In this document: piece after piece, positions 1-6,452 of the stretch
Layout: every line of letters starts with the position of its first letter
Numbering within the stretch: the stretch's first letter is position 1
Source: a virus
IMG/VR virus record: IMGVR_UViG_3300034071_002803
Span: 1 to 58,047 of that record
Direction: 5' to 3' (one strand)
Length of the DNA stretch: 58,047 bases
Program-made: the position numbers and the translations under genes
The notes under the pieces: model-generated
The model's database searches: none
What the model saw: the letters and a program-made list of their open reading frames with translations, nothing else
Told to the model about the DNA's origin: nothing

Positions 1-82
1 CGAGCGACAGCAGACGACTTACATGATCTGCTTCGTATTCGTACTGATCGTAGCATTGTTTACAGGAGGTCTAGGTGAATAA
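1..82 (+). CDS. 3' end of a small membrane protein (partial)
   Basis: The frame beginning at base 2 is open from the window edge to a TAA at 80-82. Its last 18 residues are nearly all hydrophobic (ICFVFVLIVALF...), like one transmembrane helix. It is either the C-terminus of a gene cut by the window edge or a 19-residue peptide starting at ATG 23. The stop overlaps the GTG start of the next gene by a few bases, as is common in this genome. It is too short to assign a function. Confidence 0.35.
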   Translation, partial: ERQQTTYMICFVFVLIVALFTGGLGE

Positions 83-467
83 GGAGCAGTTGATTGAACT
101 CTTTAGGGGGAAGCCGGCTCTACTCAAGGACATTGACGGCGACGGCCATTCAATCGTTTCAAACGATTACTGGACGAACGCAGGATGGCCAGATGACTTT
201 GTGAAGGAACTATCGGAGTTTCACGAGTCAGACTTCAGCCACCCGAAGTCAACGATCTTTGACAGCGAGGGTCATCCAATCGCTGGAATGCGAGGCATCG
301 GTTGCCTTCGCTTCCACTATTGGATCGCTAGTACGCTGGAGCTCCCTTGGGGAAACGAGGAGGGTCAAATCGGTGAGTACCTCGGCAGAGGGTCGCAGGC
401 TGCTGCGATCGCTGAGGTAGCGCGATCGTTCTTGAAGGCTCAGGGGATTTCACCCCAGGAGTCGTAA
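75..467 (+). CDS. hypothetical protein, 130 aa
   Basis: The GTG start at 75 follows a strong ribosome-binding site (AGGAGGT at 64-70). The product is soluble and acidic, with an Asp-rich N-terminal patch (KDIDGDGH) and a compact C-terminal helix (GSQAAAIAEVARSFLKAQ). I recognise no family. Two hairpins follow the stop, so it looks like the last gene of a rightward unit. The reading frame is well supported by its ribosome-binding site and length; the function is unknown. Confidence 0.75.
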   Translation: MNKEQLIELFRGKPALLKDIDGDGHSIVSNDYWTNAGWPDDFVKELSEFHESDFSHPKSTIFDSEGHPIAGMRGIGCLRFHYWIASTLELPWGNEEGQIGEYLGRGSQAAAIAEVARSFLKAQGISPQES

Positions 468-474
468 TGTCTAC

Positions 475-552
475 GCCAGAGGGTTGATGACCCCTTCCCT
501 CTGGCTTCCCGCCCCCTCACCGAGCTGACCCTCGGTGGGGGAGCTTTCTTTT
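475..552 (+). terminator. two tandem hairpins, the second terminator-like
   Basis: The first stem is a perfect 9-bp pair, GCCAGAGGG (475-483) with CCCTCTGGC (497-505). The second pairs CACCGAG (518-524) with CTCGGTG (531-537), extended by C-G pairs, and runs into a T-rich stretch (TTTCTTTT, 545-552). The second is a plausible intrinsic terminator for the gene ending at 467. Confidence 0.6.
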
Positions 553-854
553 ACCCCCAACCCTTGAGATCGCCGCGACCCCCAACCCTGAGATACCGGC
601 ACGACCCGCGACTGAGAGACGCCCCAAGGGACGCTCGTGAGAGAAGAAATCCAGACCTTTACTGAACAAGTCTCTATCCTTATTCAAATCTCATTGTTAC
701 ATCTCTGTAACAATCGCGGCAACCCGTCACCCCCCTCTAGCCCTAACTCGGGGCTAGGCATCATTGTTGCTCGTGGTGTACCATAGCGTTAGCGGCAGGG
801 CAGCAGCTCAGCCGCCGTAGCGGTCAGGCTACTCAGGCAGAAAGGGGGTCACAA
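553..854. other. non-coding region with inverted repeats
   Basis: No convincing gene lies between 468 and 854. Besides the terminator it holds a perfect 8-bp inverted repeat ATTGTTAC/GTAACAAT (693-700 and 707-714) and a 7-bp hairpin CTAGCCC/GGGCTAG (737-743 and 751-757). The ATTGTTAC word also appears in the divergent promoter near 20436-20585. A regulatory role or a small RNA is possible but unproven. No tRNA signature was seen. Confidence 0.4.
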
Positions 855-1085
855 ATGAACAAGGAAACAAAGCTCAGCAGTCAAGCCGAGCTGGCCGTTT
901 TGAATGTCGTTGGCACGGCATATCACACCAGTCTTGGTTCACAGCTCCGCCAGCTCGCTGGGGAGTTTGGTAACGATGTCTGGGTCTTGGCGCAGGAGCT
1001 ATTGGTGAAGTCCACCGCGCTCCCACCGCAGGGACACAAGTGCGATAACAAGGACTTGTGCGAGTACGGCTATCGTTGCGTCTAA
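855..1085 (+). CDS. hypothetical protein with Cys-rich tail, 76 aa
   Basis: The ATG start follows a purine-rich ribosome-binding site (AAAGGGGG, about 841-848). The N-terminal two thirds look helical. The C-terminus carries three cysteines (CDNKDLCEYGYRC) that could bind a metal. No family was recognised. It stands alone between two non-coding stretches with strong hairpins, which suits a small early phage protein. Confidence 0.6.
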   Translation: MNKETKLSSQAELAVLNVVGTAYHTSLGSQLRQLAGEFGNDVWVLAQELLVKSTALPPQGHKCDNKDLCEYGYRCV

Positions 1086-1127
1086 TCTGTTCGGCGCATT
1101 TGGATTTGCGCTGAGCTGGTAGCAAGA

Positions 1128-1169
1128 GGTTCGCTGGGTCGGGGGTTATCGCCCCCGGCTCAGCGAGCC
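1128..1169 (+). other. long GC-rich hairpin between small genes
   Basis: An 18-base arm (1128-1145) pairs with 1152-1169 across a 6-base loop (TTATCG), with only a few wobble or mismatched positions. No T-run follows, so it is not a classical intrinsic terminator. It could be an RNA processing site or a regulatory structure in the leader of the gene at 1191. Confidence 0.5.
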
Positions 1170-1190
1170 ACAAGAGTAAGGAGTAGTGAA

Positions 1191-1388
1191 ATGTGTGAGG
1201 TCTGCGCTAAGGAGCTATACAAGGAGCGCCGTCGCCGTCAGTACGCTGACAAGCGACGCAAGAAGGGTCTGCTGGCAACAAGGCGGCTGACTCCAGAAAC
1301 TAATAGGGCAGTGAATCTTGCGCTCTGGCTTCAGGACTTTGGCGATAGCGATCAGGTAGCTCGCGGCAGACACATTGACCTCGGCTGA
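1191..1388 (+). CDS. small basic protein, 65 aa
   Basis: The ATG at 1191 follows AAGGAG (about 1177-1182). The product starts with CEVC and has a strongly basic segment (KERRRRQYADKRRKK), so nucleic-acid binding is plausible. A second half with LALWLQDFGD is less charged. The CxxC pair could be half of a zinc site. No known family was recognised. A UUCG-capped hairpin follows the gene. Confidence 0.6.
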   Translation: MCEVCAKELYKERRRRQYADKRRKKGLLATRRLTPETNRAVNLALWLQDFGDSDQVARGRHIDLG

Positions 1389-1420
1389 GGAGTAGCGCTC
1401 TCCTCTAAGCGGTTGCTCTT

Positions 1421-1461
1421 GGACCTCTCGTCGCTTCGGCGACGAGGGGTCCATTTGCTTT
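1421..1461 (+). terminator. UUCG-capped hairpin terminator
   Basis: A 14-bp stem (1421-1434 with 1439-1452, one G-U pair) is closed by a TTCG tetraloop and followed by ATTTGCTTT. The stable tetraloop and U-rich tail fit a rho-independent terminator for the gene ending at 1388. Confidence 0.7.
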
Positions 1462-1497
1462 GTGCCTACTGACTGGCCGGCTTCACATCTCAATGCG

Positions 1498-1572
1498 CCA
1501 CACCCGCCACTAGCACGCGCCAACGCCCCCGCCACACCCAAACACCCCCCACCCGCCCCATTTGCCCCCCGG
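1498..1572. other. C-rich tract able to form G-quadruplex on the minus strand
   Basis: About 75 bases are almost free of G on the plus strand. On the minus strand this gives runs GGGGGG, GGGG, GGG, GGGGGG, GGG and GGGGG separated by short loops, within 1521-1570. The composition changes abruptly to AT-rich at 1578. Such a skewed tract beside an AT-rich stretch and repeats could mark a control region or origin, but no origin proof is visible. The gene-free stretch 1389-1764 otherwise holds the terminator, repeats and promoter listed separately. Confidence 0.5.
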
Positions 1573-1648
1573 GGTGCGTAAAATTTTGCTGCTATTTTTT
1601 TATTGTTTATTACCCCCAACCCATACCACATACCACACGCCATTATGG

Positions 1649-1669
1649 CTAATACAAAGCATGGTATAT
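1649..1669 (+). repeat. 21-bp direct repeat, copy 1 (candidate operator)
   Basis: This copy matches 1721-1741 at 19 of 21 positions. Each copy is also an imperfect dyad, ATAC-N8-GTAT. Copy 1 lies just upstream of a -35 box at 1673 and copy 2 lies downstream of the predicted start of transcription, an arrangement typical of regulator binding sites. Confidence 0.6.
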
Positions 1670-1672
1670 TGC

Positions 1673-1700
1673 TTGCCACGCCAGTTAGCTGGGTTATAAT
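1673..1700 (+). promoter_or_regulatory. sigma70-type promoter between two repeats
   Basis: TTGCCA (1673-1678) and a perfect TATAAT (1695-1700) are 16 bp apart. The predicted start, near 1707, would transcribe the metallopeptidase-like gene at 1765 and the methyltransferase genes behind it. Confidence 0.6.
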
Positions 1701-1720
1701 GCTGCGCAAGGTAATCGGAC

Positions 1721-1741
1721 CTAATACTACGCATGGTATAT
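1721..1741 (+). repeat. 21-bp direct repeat, copy 2 (candidate operator)
   Basis: This is the second copy of the repeat at 1649-1669, with the same ATAC-N8-GTAT dyad. It lies about 14 bases after the predicted transcription start, where a bound protein could block the promoter at 1673-1700. Confidence 0.6.
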
Positions 1742-1764
1742 CCTTTGAGCTGGTGAGGTGTGGC

Positions 1765-2478
1765 ATGGCATCGGGAATTCTTCGAGCACCGCGCTGGGCC
1801 CGCGCATACCAATTTAGTATTATGGCCCCGAAAGGCATGTCTGACCGGGCGCTGAAGCGGTGGAAGCCAATGCTCGACCAAGCACAGAAAATTGCGGAAA
1901 CGGAATCCGTACCGCTTCGCTTGCTGCGGATACACCACCACCCCAATAACCCGATGGACTGCGCAGCTGGGGCCGCCTACGAAAAGACCAACGAGATCAT
2001 GATGTGCACAGTCCCGTCGGATATGGACACGCTATTGCATGAATTTGCACACCTGTTAGCGCATGGCGGGCACACAGAGGCATGGGCGGAAACATGCTTT
2101 TTCCTGTATCGTAGGTACCTACCAAAGCACGAAATTGATTTCGCGGTTTGGGAAGCATGTAGGGTATACAAGAACGCACGGGTGGTATTCCGTCGTCAGC
2201 GTAAGGAAAAGAAGCTACGCGCCAAAAAGGCAGTAGCAACGAGAAGGAGGAGGGGGACCAGTGTCAAGCCAGAAAAGCCAGCCACAGAAGGACCAGACCT
2301 TCGAGGAGGTCTTTCAGGAGATCTACCAGGAAGCGTTCAGCCTGTTGATCGACCGACAGACGAAGTACGGCTCTGCGAATATCTCCCAACTGGGCCTGTA
2401 CGGAGTGATAAGCCGGATAGCGAACGACAAGACCTCGCGGATTCTACACGCGATGAACGGCTCTTTGATTGCGGGTAG
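1765..2478 (+). CDS. HExxH metallopeptidase-like protein
   Basis: I chose ATG 1765 because GAGGTG (1755-1760) precedes it; the frame is open further upstream through the promoter. Residues 91-107 carry LLHEFAHLLAHGGHTEAW, an HExxH zinc motif (H92, E93, H96) with a downstream His (H103) as third-ligand candidate. This resembles SprT/WSS-like phage metallopeptidases. A very basic stretch follows (RRQRKEKKLRAKKAVATRRRR), then a low-complexity tail that overlaps the next gene by 218 bases in another frame. The substrate is unknown. The catalytic core is well supported; the tail may be shorter in reality. Confidence 0.7.
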   Translation: MASGILRAPRWARAYQFSIMAPKGMSDRALKRWKPMLDQAQKIAETESVPLRLLRIHHHPNNPMDCAAGAAYEKTNEIMMCTVPSDMDTLLHEFAHLLAHGGHTEAWAETCFFLYRRYLPKHEIDFAVWEACRVYKNARVVFRRQRKEKKLRAKKAVATRRRRGTSVKPEKPATEGPDLRGGLSGDLPGSVQPVDRPTDEVRLCEYLPTGPVRSDKPDSERQDLADSTRDERLFDCG

Positions 2479-2629
2479 GGTGCACCTCAAGCCATTTGAG
2501 ACCCACGCGGACGAAACTATTGAGGACGCCCTGCTCGACATTGCAAACTACGCGCTGATTGCCATTGCCCTCAATCGCGGAAAGTGGGGCGCTCCCCTGA
2601 AGTCCGAGGTTGAAAAGCATGGCGCTTAA
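2261..2629 (+). CDS. Nmad1 (DUF1599) family protein, 122 aa
   Basis: The GTG start at 2261 has an excellent ribosome-binding site (AAGGAGGAGG at 2244-2253). The pattern FEEVFQEIYQEAFSLLIDRQ, then TKYGSAN, and later EDALLDIANYALIAIALNRGKW matches DUF1599, also called nucleotide-modification-associated domain 1. The domain was named for its recurrence beside phage base-modification enzymes; its biochemistry is not settled. Here it sits just upstream of a C5-methyltransferase, in keeping with such a role. It overlaps the metallopeptidase tail in another frame. Confidence 0.8.
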   Translation: MSSQKSQPQKDQTFEEVFQEIYQEAFSLLIDRQTKYGSANISQLGLYGVISRIANDKTSRILHAMNGSLIAGRVHLKPFETHADETIEDALLDIANYALIAIALNRGKWGAPLKSEVEKHGA

Positions 2630-2747
2630 GAAGCGGGATTCCGATCGCTACATCTTTTCTGCCAGGTCTGGCGAAGAGCCAGTTAGCTGGAAGTGGAGCA
2701 TTATCGGCGCGATCATTGCTGGCGCGCTGGCAATGCTATTCCTGTGA
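2619..2747 (+). CDS. small single-pass membrane protein, 42 aa
   Basis: The ATG at 2619 lies inside the end of the preceding gene (11-base overlap). The charged N-terminal half (MALKKRDSDRYIF...) leads into one hydrophobic helix, WSIIGAIIAGALAMLFL. Its TGA (2745-2747) overlaps the probable GTG start of the methyltransferase (2744), which suggests coupled translation. The function is unknown; a short membrane anchor or a translated leader are both possible. Confidence 0.55.
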   Translation: MALKKRDSDRYIFSARSGEEPVSWKWSIIGAIIAGALAMLFL

Positions 2748-3934
2748 GGCACGCCTCATTTTTTAGCGGCGTCGGCGGACTGGACATTGGTTTTACCCGC
2801 GCAGGGATGACCACGGTAAGCTTTAGCGAAATTGAGCCATATGCCTCTCAAATACTTACAGAACGATTCCCAGAGATACCAAACATTGGAGATATCACCA
2901 AGCTAGACGGGAAGGAGATACCTGATGCGGAAATCTGGACGGGGGGATTCCCCTGCCAAGACCTCAGCCTCGCAGGAAAGCGAGCCGGTTTTGATGGCGA
3001 AAGAAGTGTCCTCGCTTTTTCATTCCTCAACCTTGTGGAGCGACGTAAGCCTCGGTGGCTGGTGCTGGAAAACGTCCTTGGGCTCTTCTCTTCCTCTGGC
3101 GGTCGCGACTTCGGAAGGCTCCTCCGTGAAATGGATGAACTCGGGTACTCTGTTGCGTGGAGAACTTTCGATGCAAGATACTTCGGAGTCGCCCAACGAC
3201 GCCGTCGAGTGTTCATTGTCGCAAGTCTTATCGAAGAAGGCCCCGCAAAGGTTCTCTTTGAGTGCGAAGGCGAGTGCGGGCATCTTGGAACGAGCACGCA
3301 AGCGCGGAAAGAACCTGCCGGAGAGCCTGAAAGCCTCGCTCGAGAGTGGGAGCTTTTCAACCCGCCGTTTGACCCCGACAGAATGCGAAGTTCTTATGGG
3401 ATGGCCGAAGGGCTGGACAATCAGCAACTGGTGGAAGGCAAGACCGCGCAAGCGGAAGACCCACAACGGGTAGGGAATTTTGAGCTGTACGACTTTCCTG
3501 AAGACTCTGTCGCCCCAGCGCTAGCTTCTTCAAGGGCAAGAGACCAGATTGCGTACAGCATTCGAGAGGATGCCAAGGCAAACAACTTTTCGGCAAATGA
3601 AATTAAAGTTGCCAATGCCCTTCAAGCTCTTTGGCCAGGCGAGCAGTCACATCATGCCCAGACATTTATTGTTGGGTCTTCCTACGACGGATACAACCAA
3701 AAGCTTGACCCAGACGGACCACATCGAACCTTGAGGATTGGACGCGACTCTACAGACTTTGTTGTTGCAGAGGGCGGCGTATCTGACGACCCCCTGCTGC
3801 CAGAGGGGCTTGATATGCATCGGTACCGGGTGTGCGGAAACGGGATCGCTGCCCCAGTGGCAGAGTGGATTGCCAGGCGCATTATCGCCATAGATGCCCT
3901 CCAGGAAGCCCCAGGAGCCAAGGTAGGGCTTTAG
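2744..3934 (+). CDS. DNA (cytosine-5) methyltransferase
   Basis: The likely start is GTG 2744, coupled to the previous stop, because motif I (FFSGVGGLDIGF, residues 6-17) belongs at the very N-terminus; the frame is open 51 bases upstream. Motif IV has GGFPCQDLS with catalytic Cys71, motif VI is ENV (109-111), motif VIII is QRRRR (151-155), and motif X is CGNGIAAPVAEWIARRI near residues 364-380. The enzyme transfers a methyl group from SAM to C5 of cytosine. The usual motif IX (RRLTPxECxRLxGxPxxWT) is absent from this frame, and a version of it lies in an overlapping frame at 3363-3419. With the TET dioxygenase at 8383 it probably supplies 5-methylcytosine for further modification. Confidence 0.93.
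   Translation: MRHASFFSGVGGLDIGFTRAGMTTVSFSEIEPYASQILTERFPEIPNIGDITKLDGKEIPDAEIWTGGFPCQDLSLAGKRAGFDGERSVLAFSFLNLVERRKPRWLVLENVLGLFSSSGGRDFGRLLREMDELGYSVAWRTFDARYFGVAQRRRRVFIVASLIEEGPAKVLFECEGECGHLGTSTQARKEPAGEPESLAREWELFNPPFDPDRMRSSYGMAEGLDNQQLVEGKTAQAEDPQRVGNFELYDFPEDSVAPALASSRARDQIAYSIREDAKANNFSANEIKVANALQALWPGEQSHHAQTFIVGSSYDGYNQKLDPDGPHRTLRIGRDSTDFVVAEGGVSDDPLLPEGLDMHRYRVCGNGIAAPVAEWIARRIIAIDALQEAPGAKVGL
2925..3473 (+). CDS. possible overlapping gene in the +1 frame of the methyltransferase
   Basis: This 182-codon frame lies wholly inside the methyltransferase gene. From memory, similar translations (SLSQVL..., FSLSAKASAGILERARKRGK) are often annotated in phages beside C5-methyltransferases, but that may only mirror conservation of the methyltransferase DNA. 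Residues 147-165 read RRLTPTECEVLMGWPKGWT, which looks like the motif IX block missing from the main frame. There is no clear ribosome-binding site at ATG 2925; ATG 2994 is an alternative start. It could be a true overlapping gene, a frameshift product, or a shadow. Confidence 0.4.
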   Translation: MRKSGRGDSPAKTSASQESEPVLMAKEVSSLFHSSTLWSDVSLGGWCWKTSLGSSLPLAVATSEGSSVKWMNSGTLLRGELSMQDTSESPNDAVECSLSQVLSKKAPQRFSLSAKASAGILERARKRGKNLPESLKASLESGSFSTRRLTPTECEVLMGWPKGWTISNWWKARPRKRKTHNG

Positions 3935-3935
3935 G

Positions 3936-4127
3936 GTGGCAAAGTACCAGCCAGACCAGGAAGGGCCGTCAAAACGCCGCAAAACCCCATTGCTGGGCAT
4001 TTGTAACTACTGCGGTGCACCCAAGCAGGTATATGAGCAGGAAGACGAGTACAAGGTTATCTTTAGGGCATGCCTAGAGTGCATTAGGGACATTGCAAAC
4101 GGGTATCGACCTAGCGAACCGTCTTGA
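3936..4127 (+). CDS. zinc-ribbon protein, 63 aa
   Basis: A GTG start directly follows the methyltransferase stop. Two CxxC pairs (CNYCG at residues 23-27 and CLEC about 20 residues later) make a four-cysteine zinc ribbon. The N-terminus is basic. It is the last gene of the rightward unit and overlaps the convergent nucleotidyltransferase gene by 17 bases. It may bind nucleic acid or a protein partner; no specific role is visible. Confidence 0.65.
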   Translation: MAKYQPDQEGPSKRRKTPLLGICNYCGAPKQVYEQEDEYKVIFRACLECIRDIANGYRPSEPS

Positions 4128-4722
4128 TTGACTCCCAGTCGCCAGCGTCCTGCCAGCCCCCAATGTAGAGGTCCCGAAGCTGGTGAATCTTATGGTACTG
4201 CGTTAGCACATCAACCATTGGGATCTCTGGTGAGAATCTTTCTGGGGAAATCTTATCGATTGCATGCCGCAGTGCATCAACATCAGTAAACTGATATAAC
4301 CCCATACAGACTGGCACACGCGGCTTGCCGCGAATCCATCCTCCAGCTGCTGGATAATCCCACTGCCGGTTGATTGGCATATTTGAAACGCCAACCCAAT
4401 CACCGACATCCATCACTGGTCCCTTAAGCAGGCTATCGGCAAAAGAAACAAGCAGTGTGCCGGTGTGCGTTGTCTTTGAAAGATAGTGCCGAAGTGCAGA
4501 GGCTGGGCCGCCGCCACCGTCGTATCCGTAAATCTCTGACCCCTCCCATTCGTTTGACGCAAGTGTCTCAACATCCTTGCTTAGGACGACCGCATCAAGG
4601 GGTACTTCAAGCCAGGCATCTGTATGCCACTTATGGACTGGCTTGTCTTTTGCCCACACAAGCATTTTGCAAATACCATCAAGCCTGGTTGACTTGCCAG
4701 CGGAAAGAACAACGACTCTCAT
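4111..4722 (-). CDS. sugar-nucleotidyltransferase-like protein
   Basis: The N-terminus VVVLSAGKSTRLDGICKML carries the LxxGxSTRL phosphate-binding signature of GT-A-fold nucleotidyltransferases (the RmlA, GlmU and MobA superfamily), followed by a plausible Lys (K19). Such enzymes join a sugar 1-phosphate or similar substrate to an NTP to give an NDP-sugar. At 203 residues it is short and lacks an acyltransferase domain. It overlaps the upstream glycosyltransferase by ATGA. In context it may activate the sugar used by the nearby glycosyltransferases; the exact substrate cannot be read from the sequence. Confidence 0.75.
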   Translation of the reverse strand: MRVVVLSAGKSTRLDGICKMLVWAKDKPVHKWHTDAWLEVPLDAVVLSKDVETLASNEWEGSEIYGYDGGGGPASALRHYLSKTTHTGTLLVSFADSLLKGPVMDVGDWVGVSNMPINRQWDYPAAGGWIRGKPRVPVCMGLYQFTDVDALRHAIDKISPERFSPEIPMVDVLTQYHKIHQLRDLYIGGWQDAGDWESIKTVR

Positions 4723-5396
4723 GATCCCTTAAGCTTTTTTGCGATTGCCGTAACTTGGTCTGGGTTAATCGGCTGCAAGAATTTCTTCTCAGCGATATTG
4801 TCTCGATATTCTTGCTCGATCTTTCTTACCATCTCTTTTGTTACAAGATATCCATAAGACTGGTGGCTTTCATGTATCCAGTTTGGAGAGAGTCGATATT
4901 CCCATGTAACCTCTGGTATGCAAACAAATGTTGCACCGGCAGCAACAGCCCTACACCAGAATGTCCAGTCATATCCATACTCTGTGCCAAACTTTCCAAT
5001 TTTGTCAAATAGGCTTTTTCTAACAAGCGCATTGTGGCTGATGTTGTTGTTCTCAAAAAGCTTGTCTGGGCTGAATGGAACGTTGTACCAGCCAGAGTAA
5101 TTCTCGCCCTTGGCATACGAGTAGACGACATCAACGCCGTCAACCGCCTCCTTCAGAAGTCGCTCAATATGGTGCGGCATAAGGATGTCGTCGTCATCAA
5201 GGATTTGCACCCACTCGGTTTGCACCATATCAATCAGGCCGTTCTTTATGAACGCTCCGCCCTTTCGATTCGTGTCAATGCCAATGTAGTGCTCGGCAAC
5301 TGGGGATGTTTGGGCTTCGACGCAGGCAATAGCCTCAAGCAAGAGGTGCTGCCGGTCTGGGACGGTTGCGGTGATAACGCTAACCGCGCTGCTCAT
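4719..5396 (-). CDS. family 2 glycosyltransferase
   Basis: The GT-A signature is clear: a first strand VSVITATVPDR, then VQILDDDDILMPHHIERLL, where D67-D70 would bind metal and the NDP-sugar. A C-terminal region with DWTFWCRAV and later aromatic residues fits the acceptor side of family 2 enzymes. There are no membrane helices, so it is cytosolic. It overlaps the nucleotidyltransferase by four bases (ATGA) and follows the thioredoxin gene by one base, so the three are probably one transcript. The acceptor could be modified DNA, a protein or another sugar. Confidence 0.85.
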   Translation of the reverse strand: MSSAVSVITATVPDRQHLLLEAIACVEAQTSPVAEHYIGIDTNRKGGAFIKNGLIDMVQTEWVQILDDDDILMPHHIERLLKEAVDGVDVVYSYAKGENYSGWYNVPFSPDKLFENNNISHNALVRKSLFDKIGKFGTEYGYDWTFWCRAVAAGATFVCIPEVTWEYRLSPNWIHESHQSYGYLVTKEMVRKIEQEYRDNIAEKKFLQPINPDQVTAIAKKLKGS

Positions 5397-5397
5397 A

Positions 5398-5700
5398 TTA
5401 CAGGCCGAACTTTGTGATTAGCTCTTCGGCAAACAAGACCCCAGTTGTCGACTTTGGGGACTCGCCAGCCTTAATCACGACAAGTGTCGGGACGCTCTTG
5501 ATTTCAAATTCCCTGACCGCGTTTGGGTTTTTGTCTACATTCACTTTTACAATTTGTAGATTTGGCTTCATTGATGAAAGTCGCTCAAGCTCTGCGCTAA
5601 TCGCTCTGCATGGATGGCACCACGGTGCCCAGAAATCAATAATGGTGTCGCCCTTTGCGATAATGCTTGAAAGCGATTCTGTGCCGAGCTCAAAAATCAT
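5398..5700 (-). CDS. thioredoxin
   Basis: The start is ATG 5700, preceded by AGGAGA; the frame is open 23 codons further upstream without a better site. The 100-residue product has the active site DFWAPWCHPCRAIS (CHPC), the cis-proline segment VPTLVV and a typical thioredoxin length. It reduces disulfides; phage thioredoxins can also serve as polymerase processivity factors or reductants for metabolic enzymes. It sits in the sugar and base-modification operon, where it might keep oxygenases or other enzymes reduced, which is inference. A second thioredoxin-like gene lies at 50338. Confidence 0.92.
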   Translation of the reverse strand: MIFELGTESLSSIIAKGDTIIDFWAPWCHPCRAISAELERLSSMKPNLQIVKVNVDKNPNAVREFEIKSVPTLVVIKAGESPKSTTGVLFAEELITKFGL

Positions 5701-5770
5701 TTGGCGTCTCCTGATGTGGTGTTGGGGGGTTTCTATTATAACAAAATCCCCGCAGCTAGCAAGTGCCATG

Positions 5771-6124
5771 TTATTTGCGGAAGAGCACTTGGTGCTCTAG
5801 GTTCGCCTCGACGCCATACGCTTCAAAAATCTGTATTGCTTGAGCTTCAGTCATATCTGCAGAATCAGTGCTTCCATACCAAGATGTCTTTAGTGTTCCG
5901 CCAGTAGGGTATCCATCTCGACCTATGTGCAACTCTGCCCAGATGTTAGGGCCGTTAAGCGCAAAGTACACATGCACAACGCGCTTTGGCTCAACAGAAA
6001 GGCACTCAAGAAATTCCTGGCTTTCCTTTTCGTTTTTTTCTTGCCACTCAGCACATTCCGCTACTGTCTTTTCAAGGATATTAAGAGCATCGCCCTCATT
6101 AATTTCGTTCACAGTATTTTTCAT
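5771..6124 (-). CDS. hypothetical protein, 117 aa
   Basis: The ATG start overlaps the stop of the upstream gene (ATGA at 6121-6124) and GAGGAAG lies ahead of it. An acidic helical N-terminus (EWQEKNEKESQEF) is followed by a mixed alpha/beta part, VVHVYFALNGPNIWAELHIG. No motif tied to a function was found. It is tightly coupled to the neighbouring small acidic protein, so the two probably act together. Confidence 0.7.
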   Translation of the reverse strand: MKNTVNEINEGDALNILEKTVAECAEWQEKNEKESQEFLECLSVEPKRVVHVYFALNGPNIWAELHIGRDGYPTGGTLKTSWYGSTDSADMTEAQAIQIFEAYGVEANLEHQVLFRK

Positions 6125-6444
6125 GACTTCCTCAAGCTGTGGATGAAGATTGGGTTTTTAATTTCGCCGCTGCGAAGCGATCCGAGGATATTATACGAAA
6201 ACCACTCAAGGGCGTCCTGCCAGTGGTCGCAGGTGTCCTCGCAGGATTCCTCTTCGCAATTTAGCTTAAAGTTTTCTTGCAAGCCAGCAACACATTCGTC
6301 TCTGTCGTACACCGCAATGCTGTGGCTGATGTTTACGTCAAATACCTCACCGATTCCAACAAGGGCGTGTTCAATCTCGGGAAGGAAAATTACATCGTCG
6401 CCAACGACAAGCTGGTCGCCGTCTTCCATATCAAATACCGGCAC
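6121..6444 (-). CDS. hypothetical acidic protein, 107 aa
   Basis: GTG 6444 follows TAGGAGGG, a strong ribosome-binding site. The protein is acidic and has three clustered cysteines (LNCEEESCEDTCDHW), followed by an aromatic helix, DALEWFSYNILGSL. No family was recognised. It overlaps the next gene by ATGA. The cysteine cluster could bind a metal, but the spacing is not a standard zinc finger. Confidence 0.7.
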   Translation of the reverse strand: MPVFDMEDGDQLVVGDDVIFLPEIEHALVGIGEVFDVNISHSIAVYDRDECVAGLQENFKLNCEEESCEDTCDHWQDALEWFSYNILGSLRSGEIKNPIFIHSLRKS

Positions 6445-6452
6445 AAGCCCTC

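Noticed and set aside
553-854. Possible tRNA genes in the gene-free stretch
   Set aside because: Hairpins are present but no cloverleaf with a T-arm GTTCRA consensus or acceptor stem could be traced.
1215-1946. Minus-strand frame of 243 codons
   Set aside because: It crosses two supported plus-strand genes, a terminator and the C-rich tract, and its composition follows that tract.
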